From: Protula sp. h YS-2021
Taxonomy: Eukaryota > Annelida > Polychaeta > Sabellida > Serpulidae
Assembly (NCBI GenBank): GCA_949752745.1
Contig: OX457024.1
Span: 107,595,692-107,659,691, forward strand
DNA length: 64,000 bases
Reading direction: 5' to 3'
Shown: positions 25,040-36,949 of the stretch, one piece after another
Position numbering within the stretch: position 1 is the stretch's first letter
How the letters are laid out: every line of letters begins with the position of its first letter
Made by a program: the position numbers and the translations under genes
Notes under the pieces: generated by a model
Told to the model about the DNA's origin: nothing
The model's database searches: none
What the model saw: only the letters and a program-made list of their open reading frames with translations

Positions 25040-28000
25040 CTGAAGAGAAATATTATAATTCTGCTTACATACAACGTCTTTCTTATTAGTTTATTTGTTT
25101 AAGTTATAATTGTAAAACCTTTCAGATACTGACAGAGATACGTAAAAAACCTGCCTATTACGATATTAAGAGCGTTGGCTATTGTTTTTGCATGCCTGGT
25201 TACACTTTCGGATTTGTCAGGTCTGTCTCCAAAATTTGACAGATTCGCTGAAATGAGCTTGAATCAGGCGTTTTTGATGTTTGTTTCTGTGCAAATAATT
25301 GATTAGTTTTCGTCGTTTTTTTAATGCACTTTACTGTGGTGCTCTTGATTTGGACTTTGTGACAGTGCAACAGTTATTCTTTTGCAAGCAATTCAGAATC
25401 AAAGGAAACCGCTATGGTAGCAAATTTATCGTGCAAAACCGCAAATAGAAGCATGGTTTTTGTTTCAATGATGCCACTTTTAAGTACATTATAATCCTAT
25501 TATTGAATCGGGATGTTTTGGACTTCACAGTGTCATGCATAATATTATTGCATGATATAGTACGTCTCTTGTCATTTCCAAGATTCGCAATTCAGTAGAA
25601 AGTCACCAAATTGGAAGCCAACAGAAAGTGTTGGCTGCATTGTGTATCCAGTTCTGATAATCCCTCTACACAAAGGATTCTATTTCTTAAAATAAAACCT
25701 AAAATCTTCACAGCTCTGAATGCTCCGTTCAACACTAGTTGACGAGGAAATATTCAAACGTGAACGAACAAGAAAGAACGACAATTGCAAGAGCAACTTA
25801 CAATTGCAAGACTGAATTGAATGGTTGCAACAAACACCATTGTGCTCAAGAGGTTTACATCATGAACAGTGAGATTTAAAGTCAAATTGGTAAAATTTTC
25901 AAGGTTGAAAATCTGTGACCGAACTATCTATTTAATGACGCTTATTTAATGTATCACATTCAGTATTAGAATAATTGAAAATTCCCTGAATGTGACGTGG
26001 CTTGATTTGTTTGTTTTGGCCATTAGCACTCTATGCATCAAATGGGATCAATCCACTTAATATGTAAGATGCTATCATTATCATTTAAGTATTTGATTGA
26101 AATTAATTGAATAACTGAATGATTCATGAAACTGTGTATTGAAGAAATGACATAACTACATATCATTTCTTATTCATTGTATGGGCTTTATGCTTTATAT
26201 ATGGGCTATATATATATATATTATCAGAATCATCTTCATCTGTTTGTAAATATTAAAAGAATTGAAAGAGAACATTATAGAAATGCTACGTTTTCACTGG
26301 TGCCTAATAAACTCACAGACATCCCAAAGAGCCAAGTGCAGCTACAGTTGCGTACTAGGATTGACACAGCCCACATGTATTGACTTTGCCAGCAGAGATA
26401 AATAAGTCGAGCGGCTTTAGGAGGCATGACTTGCAGCGAAATCTGAAGCAAAAAGGGATTAGAGTTAAATCAGTTTCCTGGTGTGTTTTATGTGTGTTTT
26501 AAAAAATAAATATAAATATAAATATAAATATATAGATAAATATAAATCAGCACGTACTACTGATGTTATATTTCTGATTCACTTGGTTTTTTAATTAGTC
26601 ACTGCTTCTGTAACATTTCAAATATTTCAGCTTTCACCCATGCAAATTTGCTTTTTTTTTGCAAAGTAGGAAAGGCGTCTTTTTCAAATGTTATAAAGGT
26701 TTGTCATGTATGGTAATTTATTGAGCACTGAAACTCACCTTATATTCGCTCCAATGCTTGACAATAGGATACGGTGTGGGAGACGGCCATAGGATATCAT
26801 GCGGGTTAATAATGGCTGGATTTGGCGTCAAACTTACTCCATAAATGCTCGCAAAACCCCTGTACAAGATTTGCCAAGTCCCAGGTAAGCAACACCAGAT
26901 CCATCGTTTTCCTCTTCCGCTTCCATCTTTCCCGTGCCACACATAACAGAAATCGTCATTTTGTTTCGGTGGATTATTTTAATGATACTTAGAATAGGTA
27001 TTAAATGTTGCCACTATGATAGTTGATTCATACTTATAACATGGATTTTCGAATTCCTCCCCGTCCTACCCCCTCTTCTACTACATCCTTTTTCTTTCTT
27101 CTCTTCCCCTTTATTTACATTTTTATTTTGTTCATTTCTACCATCTGTATTTTCTCTCTTCTCTCCTCCTCTATTGTCCTTTTTTTGTTATTTTGTCTCT
27201 ACCCTCTCTTCTATATCGTCCCTTTTCTGTTTTATTCTACTCCCCCTCTCTCCATTGCCTCCTACTATTCTTTCTTCTCTGTTGCTCCTTTCGTTTTCCT
27301 CTTATTTGTCTCAAGTCTACTTTTTTCTCTTTTTTCTCCTCTCTACTTCGTTTCTATTTAAATATGCCAAGTATGTCATAATCGGCAACACATGAAACTA
27401 TGGCATAAAATTGCTATGAAATCACAAGAAGATGGATTTTGTTTATAGGTGAAGCATGCTTCATAATAGCTGCACAGCTAAGTAATGCCTCAACTTTGCT
27501 ACAACTGCGGCAGTCGCGTATTTTCTTTACAGCTGTTACGGTTGTTTATTCCCTTGCCTTTAGCTGTGGCTGTGTTATTTACTACATCTGTTACTTTTGC
27601 ATATGTTCTGCTGCTGAAGTTTGTTATTGTCTTTTGCTTGTACCTTATGTAATGTATTATATTTCATGTTTGTTGTAGAACATTGGCAGGAATTCCAAGA
27701 GTGTAGATGTAGAATGTCTCGACTATATTTTCAGCAGTTGCGGTATTTTCTCGAGTTACAGCTTTTGCATTATAGTGATTATTTTGCCGCTATAACAGGC
27801 TTGAGTTTAATTTATAACTGTGTAGCTCCTGTTTGTGCTATTGGTGGTTGCCTTTATGGTTATGTAGACCCGTTAGTGTTATATATGCAACTATCATGAG
27901 ACATTTATACAGATATTTAGCTCCTGTTCTTAGTCTATGCGTAAGATCTCGTGTACACCTTCTGGTTGGGTGCGTATGTGGCTATCTTGTGTTGTCCTTA

Positions 28001-31000
28001 CATCTGTGTAGCTTTTATTTGTAGTACGTGCATGGAATATCTTACATTTTTATAGCTTTGTAGCTCTAGTATATGATGCGTGCTTGGAATATCTAGCATT
28101 TAACTTTATAGTTTTACAGCTATATAGCTAGTATTTGTGGTACGTGCTTGGGACATCTTGTGTTGGCTTTATAGCTCTGTATGTGTTTTCAATATCTTGG
28201 GCTGGCGTTATAGCTGTGTAGCTCCTGTTTGTCATACGTGCCTGGGGCATCTTGTGTTAGCTTTATAGTTGTGCACCTCGTGTTTCTTGTACATATTTGT
28301 TTTGTCTTGCATATCTGAGACTTAACGTTTTCTACATAATGGTAGCACCTGTGACTCTTATTGTAGACATGAGTTATTGCTCAATTAAATCAAACAGGAC
28401 AAACATTGATTCAGTCTGCATTCTAAAAACGTTAGTTATTTTTACTGCTTAAATCATTCAAAAGCCTCTTCTAAGACCATTTAATCAAATCGTATAATCG
28501 GAAAACCTTAAGATAGAGCATATATTAAAAGAACTTGAATTAAGTTTTAATTAATTATACAATAGTCTTACCTCCTCCAGGTATGCTGTTTTCATCAAAG
28601 AAAACGTGGCCTGTTTCATTTACTATTTTAGCTAGAAAATTAAACAACATTAAAATCTTAGAGATGAAGGTTTTCTTGGAACAAAAGTGCCCGAATAGCT
28701 CGTGGGACTCGTGGGACTGATGGCAAAAACTTCGCGAGTTCCGCTTCCTGTAACGGTACTTATGGTACGGCAAGTGAGCACGGCATATAACAACCCCTGC
28801 CTCCCTAAATCCGGGACGGCACATGTACAATTGAGACATTGTAATTAGTAGGCAGTGGGTCCGTTCAATAGTTGTACACGTGCAATTAAAAGACCAAAGA
28901 CAATGATGTGAGAATCGATTTTAGTGGAAAAGTGAGACATTTTTGTTATTAAATATTATTTATAATAATCTTAGGTTCATGGGAAATATTTTTCTCAGTT
29001 AATTAGCAAAACAAACGTGTGATTTTTGTCCAATTCTTTGATTTGAACCATTAATAATGTCTTAATTTCTAAAATAGGAAACAGCAGGAAAGCAATATTC
29101 ATGATAAGATCAGACAATGTATCATTTACTAATAATACACTTGCAGCCATTGCATTGATATGTGAATGCAAATTTGAGTCTTTTCAAATGCAATCATTGC
29201 AGAAAAAAATTTAATGTGATAGTCGTGAACTGCGTAAACACGAAAAAATCATACAGTGCATTTGCTTCGCAAACACTTATAAGTCTGAAAAATAATCTAG
29301 CAGCTTAAAACTTCAATGAGGCAGCCTGTGGTTTAATGATGTACTGTTTTTATATTGAAACTAGAAGGTCTTAGCACCCGCTTAAATTCATTATTTTAAA
29401 TATGGAGCAAGAAAAAATGTGACATTGATGCCAAATGTACTAACTTGGTAAGTGTTTTCTTCCAGGAAGAGGCACACTGGAAGCATTTCTTGTCGTGGTC
29501 ACGTGGATAATTGATCTCTGTTGTACGTGCGAATAAACTGACCTATAAATGACTGAGCTCGTTTCATGACCAACTGTCCACACCATTATTCACTTGAAAG
29601 GATATCAGATAAACGAAAATTAAACACTTTTAAGGCACAGTTTTAAAAGATGTGACTAATTTCAAAATTACAAGACGCGCAGTAAATAGATTGGAACTAA
29701 TAGGTGTGATTAAATGAGCTTATTCACCACACACACACAGATATAAATATAAAATAAAGTAAATGTGCTTGAGAAACATTTCTTAACTCTATGTTGTTAA
29801 TATAATTGAAAGCATGGCATTTCGCCACAGCAAACAGGCGGTTTTTCTGTATGCAAAGTTATTGTATTCAGGAGTATTCAGAAAATACTTGATGTTAAAG
29901 ACCTCAAACAAAAGTTTTTAGATACTTTATCACTTACCTGTCAACATATGAATTATAATCTTTTTGTAACCGCATTTAAATTTGATAATTTTACTGTTAC
30001 CATTTAGTCATCTGTTTTTTCTGTCTTATTAATCTTTTTATGGAGAGTTGTACTATTAATTATCGCTTGTTGTCTATTTGTGGTAAAGAAGACACAGCCA
30101 TTTGTATATAGCTGTTATAGTTACAGCTTTTGCATTATAGTGATTATTTTGCCGCTATAACAGGCTTCAGTTTAATTTATAACTGTGTAGCTCCTGTTTG
30201 TGCTATTGGTGGTTGCCTTTATGGTTATGTAGACCCGTTAGTGTTATATATGCAACTATCATGAGACATTTATACAGATATTTAGCTCCTGTTCTTAGTC
30301 TATGCGTAAGATCTCGTGTACACCTTCTGGTTGGGTGCGTATGTGGCTATCTTGTGTTGTCCTTACATCTGTGTAGCTTTTATTTGTAGTACGTGCATGG
30401 AATATCTTACATTTTTATAGCTTTGTAGCTCTAGTATATGATGCGTGCTTGGAATATCTAGCATTTAACTTTATAGTTTTACAGCTATATAGCTAGTATT
30501 TGTGGTACGTGCTTGGGACATCTTGTGTTGGCTTTATAGCTCTGTATGTGTTTTCAATATCTTGGGCTGGCGTTATAGCTGTGTAGCTCCTGTTTGTCAT
30601 ACGTGCCTGGGGCATCTTGTGTTAGCTTTATAGTTGTGCACCTCGTGTTTCTTGTACATATTTGTTTTGTCTTGCATATCTGAGACTTAACGTTTTCTAC
30701 ATAATGGTAGCACCTGTGACTCTTATTGTAGACATGAGTTATTGCTCAATTAAATCAAACAGGACAAACATTGATTCAGTCTGCATTCTAAAAACGTTAG
30801 TTATTTTTACTGCTTAAATCATTCAAAAGCCTCTTCTAAGACCATTTAATCAAATCGTATAATCGGAAAACCTTAAGATAGAGCATATATTAAAAGAACT
30901 TGAATTAAGTTTTAATTAATTATACAATAGTCTTACCTCCTCCAGGTATGCTGTTTTCATCAAAGAAAACGTGGCCTGTTTCATTTACTATTTTAGCTAG

Positions 31001-33155
31001 AAAATTAAACAACATTAAAATCTTAGAGATGAAGGTTTTCTTGGAACAAAAGTGCCCGAATAGCTCGTGGGACTCGTGGGACTGATGGCAAAAACTTCGC
31101 GAGTTCCGCTTCCTGTAACGGTACTTATGGTACGGCAAGTGAGCACGGCATATAACAACCCCTGCCTCCCTAAATCCGGGACGGCACATGTACAATTGAG
31201 ACATTGTAATTAGTAGGCAGTGGGTCCGTTCAATAGTTGTACACGTGCAATTAAAAGACCAAAGACAATGATGTGAGAATCGATTTTAGTGGAAAAGTGA
31301 GACATTTTTGTTATTAAATATTATTTATAATAATCTTAGGTTCATGGGAAATATTTTTCTCAGTTAATTAGCAAAACAAACGTGTGATTTTTGTCCAATT
31401 CTTTGATTTGAACCATTAATAATGTCTTAATTTCTAAAATAGGAAACAGCAGGAAAGCAATATTCATGATAAGATCAGACAATGTATCATTTACTAATAA
31501 TAAACTTGCAGCCATTGCATTGATATGTGAATGCAAATTTGAGTCTTTTCAAATGCAATCATTGCAGAAAAAAATTTAATGTGATAGTCGTGAACTGCGT
31601 AAACACGAAAAAATCATACAGTGCATTTGCTTCGCAAACACTTATAAGTCTGAAAAATAATCTAGCAGCTTAAAACTTCAATGAGGCAGCCTGTGGTTTA
31701 ATGATGTACTGTTTTTATATTGAAACTAGAAGGTCTTAGCACCCGCTTAAATTCATTATTTTAAATATGGAGCAAGAAAAAATGTGACATTGATGCCAAA
31801 TGTACTAACTTGGTAAGTGTTTTCTTCCAGGAAGAGGCACACTGGAAGCATTTCTTGTCGTGGTCACGTGGATAATTGATCTCTGTTGTACGTGCGAATA
31901 AACTGACCTATAAATGACTGAGCTCGTTTCATGACCAACTGTCCACACCATTATTCACTTGAAAGGATATCAGATAAACGAAAATTAAACACTTTTAAGG
32001 CACAGTTTTAAAAGATGTGACTAATTTCAAAATTACAAGACGCGCAGTAAATAGATTGGAACTAATAGGTGTGATTAAATGAGCTTATTCACCACACACA
32101 CACAGATATAAATATAAAATAAAGTAAATGTGCTTGAGAAACATTTCTTAACTCTATGTTGTTAATATAATTGAAAGCATGGCATTTCGCCACAGCAAAC
32201 AGGCGGTTTTTCTGTATGCAAAGTTATTGTATTCAGGAGTATTCAGAAAATACTTGATGTTAAAGACCTCAAACAAAAGTTTTTAGATACTTTATCACTT
32301 ACCTGTCAACATATGAATTATAATCTTTTTGTAACCGCATTTAAATTTGATAATTTTACTGTTACCATTTAGTCATCTGTTTTTTCTGTCTTATTAATCT
32401 TTTTATGGAGAGTTGTACTATTAATTATCGCTTGTTGTCTATTTGTGGTAAAGAAGACACAGCCATTTGTATATAGCTGTTATATATTTAACTGTTGTTA
32501 ATGATAAAAGAGAAGGGTCGTTTTTATGTAGCGTTTATGTATCAGTCATATTTAATGGTTATTGCTAACTAGACACATTTCTTGTTTTCATTTTCTGTCT
32601 GCTATCGATGTTCGGTTTTGCTGATGCCTTGTTTTAATCAATGATTTGATGCGAATTTCTAAAACAGCAAGCATTTCTGAATGACATTGTGAAAGCCAAG
32701 ATAAAAGAAGTGGGGTGTACCTCAATTCTTGCCATGTATTAGCTATGAATCGGATTGCAAACATAAAAACCACTTGTTAGGCATTTCGAAAGCTAATGAT
32801 TTGTACTAAAATATTAAGAAAATATTATTTTGCACTAGAGCCCCATTAAGCCTTTTTTCTGTAAAATGGACTGTGATTTGTAAAACTATAGTTTTAAACC
32901 CATTCATCTGTGATACCTTTCATGTGAGAAAATATCGAATGTTCCAATACATCATAAGCATAAAAGTTGTCATCCCCCTCAACCCCCCCCCTCCCCCCCC
33001 CCAAAAAAAAACTGGTGGCATTTATGTGTCACAGCCGACATCCCTACAACCCGATACATTAAATTAATAAACAAAAAAAAACAACTTCACTCACCAATCT
33101 GACTCTTGGTAACAACAGCCAAGCATACGAAGACCAAAACCAATTTTATCGCCAT
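24881..33155 (-). CDS. Small secreted cysteine-containing protein of unrecognised family, 5 exons
   Basis: Exons: 33095-33155 (MAIKLVLVFVCLAVVTKSQ, a clear signal peptide, donor TTG|GTGAGT); 30937-30996 (NETGHVFFDENSIPGGG); 26739-26926 (KRWIWCCLPGTWQILYRGFA, then PSPTPYPIVKHWSEYK); 26317-26442 (ARLIYLCWQSQYMWAVSI, NCSC); 24881-25039 (YNVHTIDLKFF, NMWGLLCQDDC, TAG). Phases run 1, 1, 0, 0 and all joins keep frame, giving about 197 aa. The weakest site is the acceptor of exon 3 (GGGAAAG). No transmembrane segment follows the leader, so secretion is inferred. Seven or so cysteines suggest disulfides. I do not recognise the fold. A related two-exon fragment lies at 2.2-3.4 kb, and the second exon is duplicated at 28572-28631, which would add 20 residues in frame. 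Confidence 0.65.
25045..26310. other. Intron 4 of the secreted-protein gene; nothing else seen
   Basis: AT-rich with no further exon candidate. The short TA-rich run at 26206-26221 is simple sequence. Confidence 0.45.
26317..26442 (-). CDS. Exon 4 of the secreted cysteine protein
   Basis: 42 codons, acceptor TTTTTGCTTCAG, donor TCT|GTGAGT, phase 0-0. Conservation with the fragment at 3315-3443 (RL.YLCWQS.YM.AV.I, NC.C) supports coding function. Confidence 0.72.
26739..26926 (-). CDS. Exon 3: core of the secreted cysteine protein
   Basis: 62 codons: KRWIWCCLPGTWQ, LTPNPAI, PSPTPYPIVKHWSEYK. The donor AAG|GTGAGT is strong. The acceptor is weak, but it is the only phase-1 AG available downstream of an in-frame TAA. 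Confidence 0.6.
27055..27358 (+). repeat. 300-bp polypyrimidine tract
   Basis: The plus strand is overwhelmingly C and T (CTCTTCTCTCCTCC-like), so three overlapping frames stay open. It lies in the intron between exons 2 and 3 of the minus-strand gene. Such purine/pyrimidine asymmetry can form triplex DNA. Confidence 0.85.
27530..28300. repeat. Degenerate ~55-bp tandem repeat (proximal copy)
   Basis: Words such as TTATAGCTGTGTAGCTCCTG, TTTGT.GTACGTGC and TGGAATATCTT recur every 47-63 bases. Most of it is copied at 30185-30665 by the larger duplication. Confidence 0.65.
27755..30119. repeat. 2,365-bp tandem duplication, copy 1
   Basis: Starts GTTACAGCTTTTGC and runs directly into copy 2. By eye I see only two differences from copy 2 (TTGAG/TTCAG near 27804/30169, and ACACTTG/AAACTTG near 29138/31503). 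It includes exon 2 of the secreted-protein gene. Confidence 0.95.
28572..28631 (-). CDS. Exon 2 (proximal duplicate)
   Basis: Identical 20-codon exon with the same splice sites, inside the other copy of the 2,365-bp duplication. Because it is symmetric (phase 1-1), inclusion, skipping or mutually exclusive use with the distal copy all keep frame. Confidence 0.55.
30120..32484. repeat. 2,365-bp tandem duplication, copy 2
   Basis: Head-to-tail with copy 1, ending TGTATATAGCTGTTATA. The breakpoint shows at most one base of microhomology. Near identity means either a very recent duplication or a false duplication in assembly. Confidence 0.95.
30937..30996 (-). CDS. Exon 2 (distal copy)
   Basis: 60 bases, phase 1-1. 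The acceptor TTTAATTTTCTAG has a good pyrimidine run and the donor is GAG|GTAAGA. It encodes AKIVNETGHVFFDENSIPGG with one N-glycosylation sequon (NET). The larger open frame upstream (to 31204) is probably intronic. Confidence 0.6.
32490..33090. other. Intron 1 of the secreted-protein gene
   Basis: No exon seen. A homopolymer-rich stretch of C runs and A8 at 32984-33010 is simple sequence. Confidence 0.45.
33095..33155 (-). CDS. Exon 1: signal peptide of the secreted cysteine protein
   Basis: The ATG opens a 20-codon leader with hydrophobic core LVLVFVCLAVV. The donor is GTGAGT. It ends in phase 1, as is usual for signal-peptide exons. Confidence 0.7.
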
Positions 33156-33623
33156 CACTAAATCAATTATGTATTCGTCCGTCCTGTAATCAAAACCAAC
33201 GTTAGTTAAAACAGAGTCAAAATACTAATTCTGTTTTTTAATTTAAATTTATATTGCATTGCAAAATTCACCTGCAAATTCACTCCTGTCTTAAACTTCG
33301 ATCATAAATATAATACACATAATAAAAGAATCGAGAACTATTTAAAAGACGAGAAATATAAACACTTGGGCAGAACATAAAGGTATTCAAATAATTTCGT
33401 CTTTCAAGTAGCCTTTTCAAACCTTCAAGACGGATTTTGGTTTAATTTTTCTAAGGACTAGCCCATTTTTTTCGAACTATTTTTGCATACTTGTTAAAGA
33501 ATGAACGCCATTTTCCATTTAACCAGTGAAACAACACCCCTTCATTCCTGCATCATTTCAATATACTCTTTATATAGAATATTTGGATATATAATATTAG
33601 TTGTAAAGTCGAAATTGTAAAGC

Positions 33624-34112
33624 GGTCTCGATAATCCCTATTTTATGCAATATATATAATATATACGAGCGAAAAATAATAAAATTAAAAATCTATCAAA
33701 AATAACAAAATTCTCGCAAATATTGGAGAGCAAATGTTATTGCAACTATAATTCTGTACAACAACAGCAAAATTTAATGTTTTCAACAAATAGATAACAT
33801 GTAGCACCGAAGTCAGAATTATCGAAACCGGCTTTTAGTTCCGATAATGTCGTAGTCCCGATAATGCCATTTCAAAGGACATTCGGTCTCGATAATGCCT
33901 AAATAAAAGATTTTTGCACTTTCAGGATCAAGGAATTAACATTTTATTTCAAAAACTGATAGGTCCTAGTTTTTAATGCACTAGATTAAAAAGCATTCAC
34001 AAGTAATTGCATTTAATGGATATTCCTTTCTACATGTTAAAAATATTTTTAGCAACACGTTATAAGCAAAACTTCAAACAACATGTATAAAGTGAAGGCC
34101 ATTATCGATACC
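33624..34112. mobile_element. Possible 489-bp MITE with GGTCTCGATAATC-type ends
   Basis: The left end GGTCTCGATAATCCC pairs with the right end, read on the minus strand, GGTATCGATAATGGC. The interior carries three more CGATAATG words near 33839-33896. No target-site duplication was identified and the TIR is short, so this is tentative. Confidence 0.4.
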
Positions 34113-34114
34113 TC

Positions 34115-34870
34115 CAAACAATGATAAAAGCCCACAGTAAAATACTCCCACGGTCTATCATAGTGACAGTCTTAGCCTGTTTTGGGACTGTGCGCAGTAC
34201 AGCAAGACTGAGGTAGGTTTGTCTTTGGAAAAGTCCGAGTGCGAGTATCGGTTTTATTGCATTTTATAATTTTATTGATAATGATTTTGCATTCTGCAAG
34301 ATGTTGTCAGTTACATTATCATGACAATTCCAGTGCGGCGTGTTTACGACACTTGAATACTGGAGTGTGTATCGAACGAGATCTGGCAATCCAGAAAAAA
34401 ATAAAAATAACTGACCTTTATATTGCTTCTCTTTAGTGTGTTCCGAGCTTCTAGACTGCAGTGTTAAGAATTAAAATATTAAGGCTCTAACAATGCCTCT
34501 TTGCTGTGTTACGCACTATTCGAAATTAGACTACAATGCTTTATATGGCTGACAAAAGCAATATATTTTAAACCAGACAAATATTAATTACAAAATTGTT
34601 TATTACATTTAAAATACAAACAACTGGGTAAATAAAATCTCTTCTTTCATTTCTTAATAATCGAAGAAAGTGGCAATTGCAACAAACCTGCCTCTGCTTT
34701 TTTTTTTATTTTAACAACTTGCTTACGAATTCAATTATTTAATTACACATCAAGAAGGAAGGTTGGAGCCTTGAGCCATCCTTCAACCACTCCACCCCAA
34801 TAACCGAAAGGACTAAACATTTCAGTTCAAGGACTATTTCATAAAAATCTTTCTTTATAGTAAATTTAAT
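34115..34870. other. No feature seen
   Basis: A short plus frame at 34239-34436 has a hydrophobic start but no downstream exon or motif. Confidence 0.4.
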
Positions 34871-34872
34871 AT

Positions 34873-35245
34873 TTGTTGTTGCTGTTTTAATGTTTGTAAG
34901 TTCTCACTAAAAGGCTTGTTAGAGCTAAAGGTTCCATGAGTGTTAAAGGGTTCATGAGGATTAAAGTGTCTATGAGGTCTTAAAGGTCCATGAAGGCTAA
35001 TGGGTCCATGAGTACTAAAGGGTCCATGAGTACGAAAGGGTCTGTGAGGGCTGAAGGTTCAGGAAGACGGAAGGACTTTAACCCTCATGAACTCTTTTAG
35101 CCTCGTGGACCCGTTAGCCCTCACGGACCCTTTAACTCTCATGGACCTTTCAGATCCCATAGACCCTTTAGTCTTCATGGACCCTTTAGCTCTAACGAGC
35201 CCTTTGGTGCTAACTTTACAAACATTAAAACAGGAACGACAAACA
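34873..35245. repeat. Foldback element made of inverted minisatellite arms
   Basis: The left arm begins TTGTTGTTGCTGTTTTAATG and continues into ~18-bp units of AAAGGGTCCATGAGG type. The right arm is the reverse complement in order, ending TTTACAAACATTAAAACAGG. The centre is near 35060. The arms are about 170 bases long and imperfect. The opposing frames here (MDPLALTDPL-like and its antisense) are by-products. Confidence 0.85.
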
Positions 35246-35249
35246 ACTG

Positions 35250-36065
35250 AATTGACTGTAAAGAAAATTATGATGATCAGGTAACGCATAGGGCGCAAGC
35301 AGTGAGTATTTCTCTGTGTGCTATTGAATTAGTAAGCACCCTTATTTGACCAGATTTTCAACCAGCATTCACAAAAAAATATTTAAAACATGTGTACACA
35401 ATGGGCTATTCCTCAATATCACATGCATGTGTGTGTGTGTTTCTATAAGTACGCATTGTTTCCTTTGTGATTTATTGCGGGTAATATATTGGTTTGCGAA
35501 CAAAAAAGCGCTACGTAAGTATATTTTTGACAGCAATTAATATACAAAAATCAAAATTAATATCCGATGCATTGAACTTGCACAAGAGAAAGCATTATAT
35601 GCAACACCATAATAATATGTATCTTCTCTTTCTTGGAACTATGTATAACACAATCTACCACGGGTTACTAAATCAATTTAGTGCTTGCTAGTGCAATTCT
35701 TGGATAGATTCCTTTGTTCAAAATGCCTTATTCCATTTTATCCATTATGTTTTTTTTAATTTTGACGTCGAAATAAATTTCTGAAATCACAATATGAAAC
35801 CGCAACACTTGTGCAATTAAAATGTAAATCCTATGCATAAATGATATGATAATGGAAAAAAATTAAACGAAGGCGTAAAAATCTTACATTGCAAGATATC
35901 CTAAGGAATAAAATACCAAACAAAAGTGTTCTTCCTCGTACTTGAACTAGACTTTGGTGACTGCATTGTTCTACTAAATACTAATTAAGTAAATCCTACA
36001 GGGAGAGAAATGGGGAATGCCGGTGGGGACAAAAACACTTAACTACTATACAAAGCAAGTCGAAC
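35250..36065. other. No feature seen
   Basis: AT-rich; the frames at 35346-35691 are without motif. Confidence 0.4.
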
Positions 36066-36069
36066 AATG

Positions 36070-36725
36070 GATAAAGGGTTCACAAGGGCCATAGAGTTAA
36101 TTAGGATTAAAATGACCCATCAGGGCTAAAGCACTTATGCGGACTGAGGACTTGTGAGGGTAAAAAATTCATGAGGGCTAATGGGCTTATGAGAGATAAA
36201 GAGTTTACAAGGAATGATGCGCTTTCGAGGACTAATGGGCTTAAGAAAAATAAAGACTGAGGTCTAAAGGGTTTATGAAGGCTAAAAACTAATGAGTGCC
36301 GTCGGGTTCATGAGAGCTAAAGGATTTAAGAATGATAAAGGGCTTATCAATTCCAAAGGATTCTTGAGGACTAAAGGGCTCATGACTGCTAAATTGTTCA
36401 TAAGGCTAAAGCGTTCAGGAGGGCTTAAGTGCTCATAAGGCTGAAGGGCAGAAAAAGGCTTAATGGATTATGAGACTAAAGGGCTTATGAGGGTAAAGCT
36501 TTTATGACTGTTACACGGTTAATAATTATGGCTGGGGGTCTCTTAAGGCTGAAGAACCCATGAGGGCTAAAGGAGGTCATTTTGAGGGTAAAAGTGTTCA
36601 TAGGGCTAAACCGTTCATGCTGGCTTAAGGATTAAAGGGCTTATAAGGATTAAAAGATTCAAGAGTGCGAAAACATTAAGGGGCATATGAGGGTTTAAGA
36701 GCTCTTTGGGGATTAAGGGCTTATG
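36070..36725. repeat. Degenerate ~18-bp minisatellite related to the foldback arms
   Basis: About 35 diverged units of GGGCTAAAGGGTTCATGA type in one orientation only, the same word family as at 34.9-35.2 kb. Confidence 0.85.
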
Positions 36726-36949
36726 AACTTTTACCACTTTGAACAGGAAAACCAACAAGGTGAAGAACCAGCAGAACTTATTTGCCTGTCCTTCCTTATC
36801 AGTAAAATTAAATGTCTGTCAAAAGACCATAAGTCTATATGACTGTGAAGGCAGCCACTGACAAGGCCACACAAAAATAAAGCACAACCAAAACAAAATG
36901 AGTACCCACAATCCCGGTCGTGAAACTCGAATTTATCCAAGGGTAGTAT

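Noticed and set aside
27023..27395. 112-codon hydrophobic frame resembling a multi-pass membrane protein
   Set aside because: Three overlapping frames stay open because the strand is polypyrimidine (Phe, Leu, Ser, Pro codons); no real gene signal.
28555..28839. 94-codon minus-strand frame with VVICRAHLPYHKYRYRK, repeated at 30920-31204
   Set aside because: A good acceptor (TTTTCTAG) lies within it and only the last 20 codons fit the gene's phases; the rest is most likely intron. Its exact repetition comes from the 2,365-bp duplication, not conservation.
35059..35298. Opposing frames coding MDPLALTDPL-like and KGSMRVKGS-like repeats
   Set aside because: The 18-bp minisatellite has a period divisible by three, which keeps frames open on both strands.
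36731..36940. 69-codon minus-strand frame with several cysteines, just before the Polinton-like relic
   Set aside because: No start context, splice site or family motif; not enough to call an element gene or integrase.
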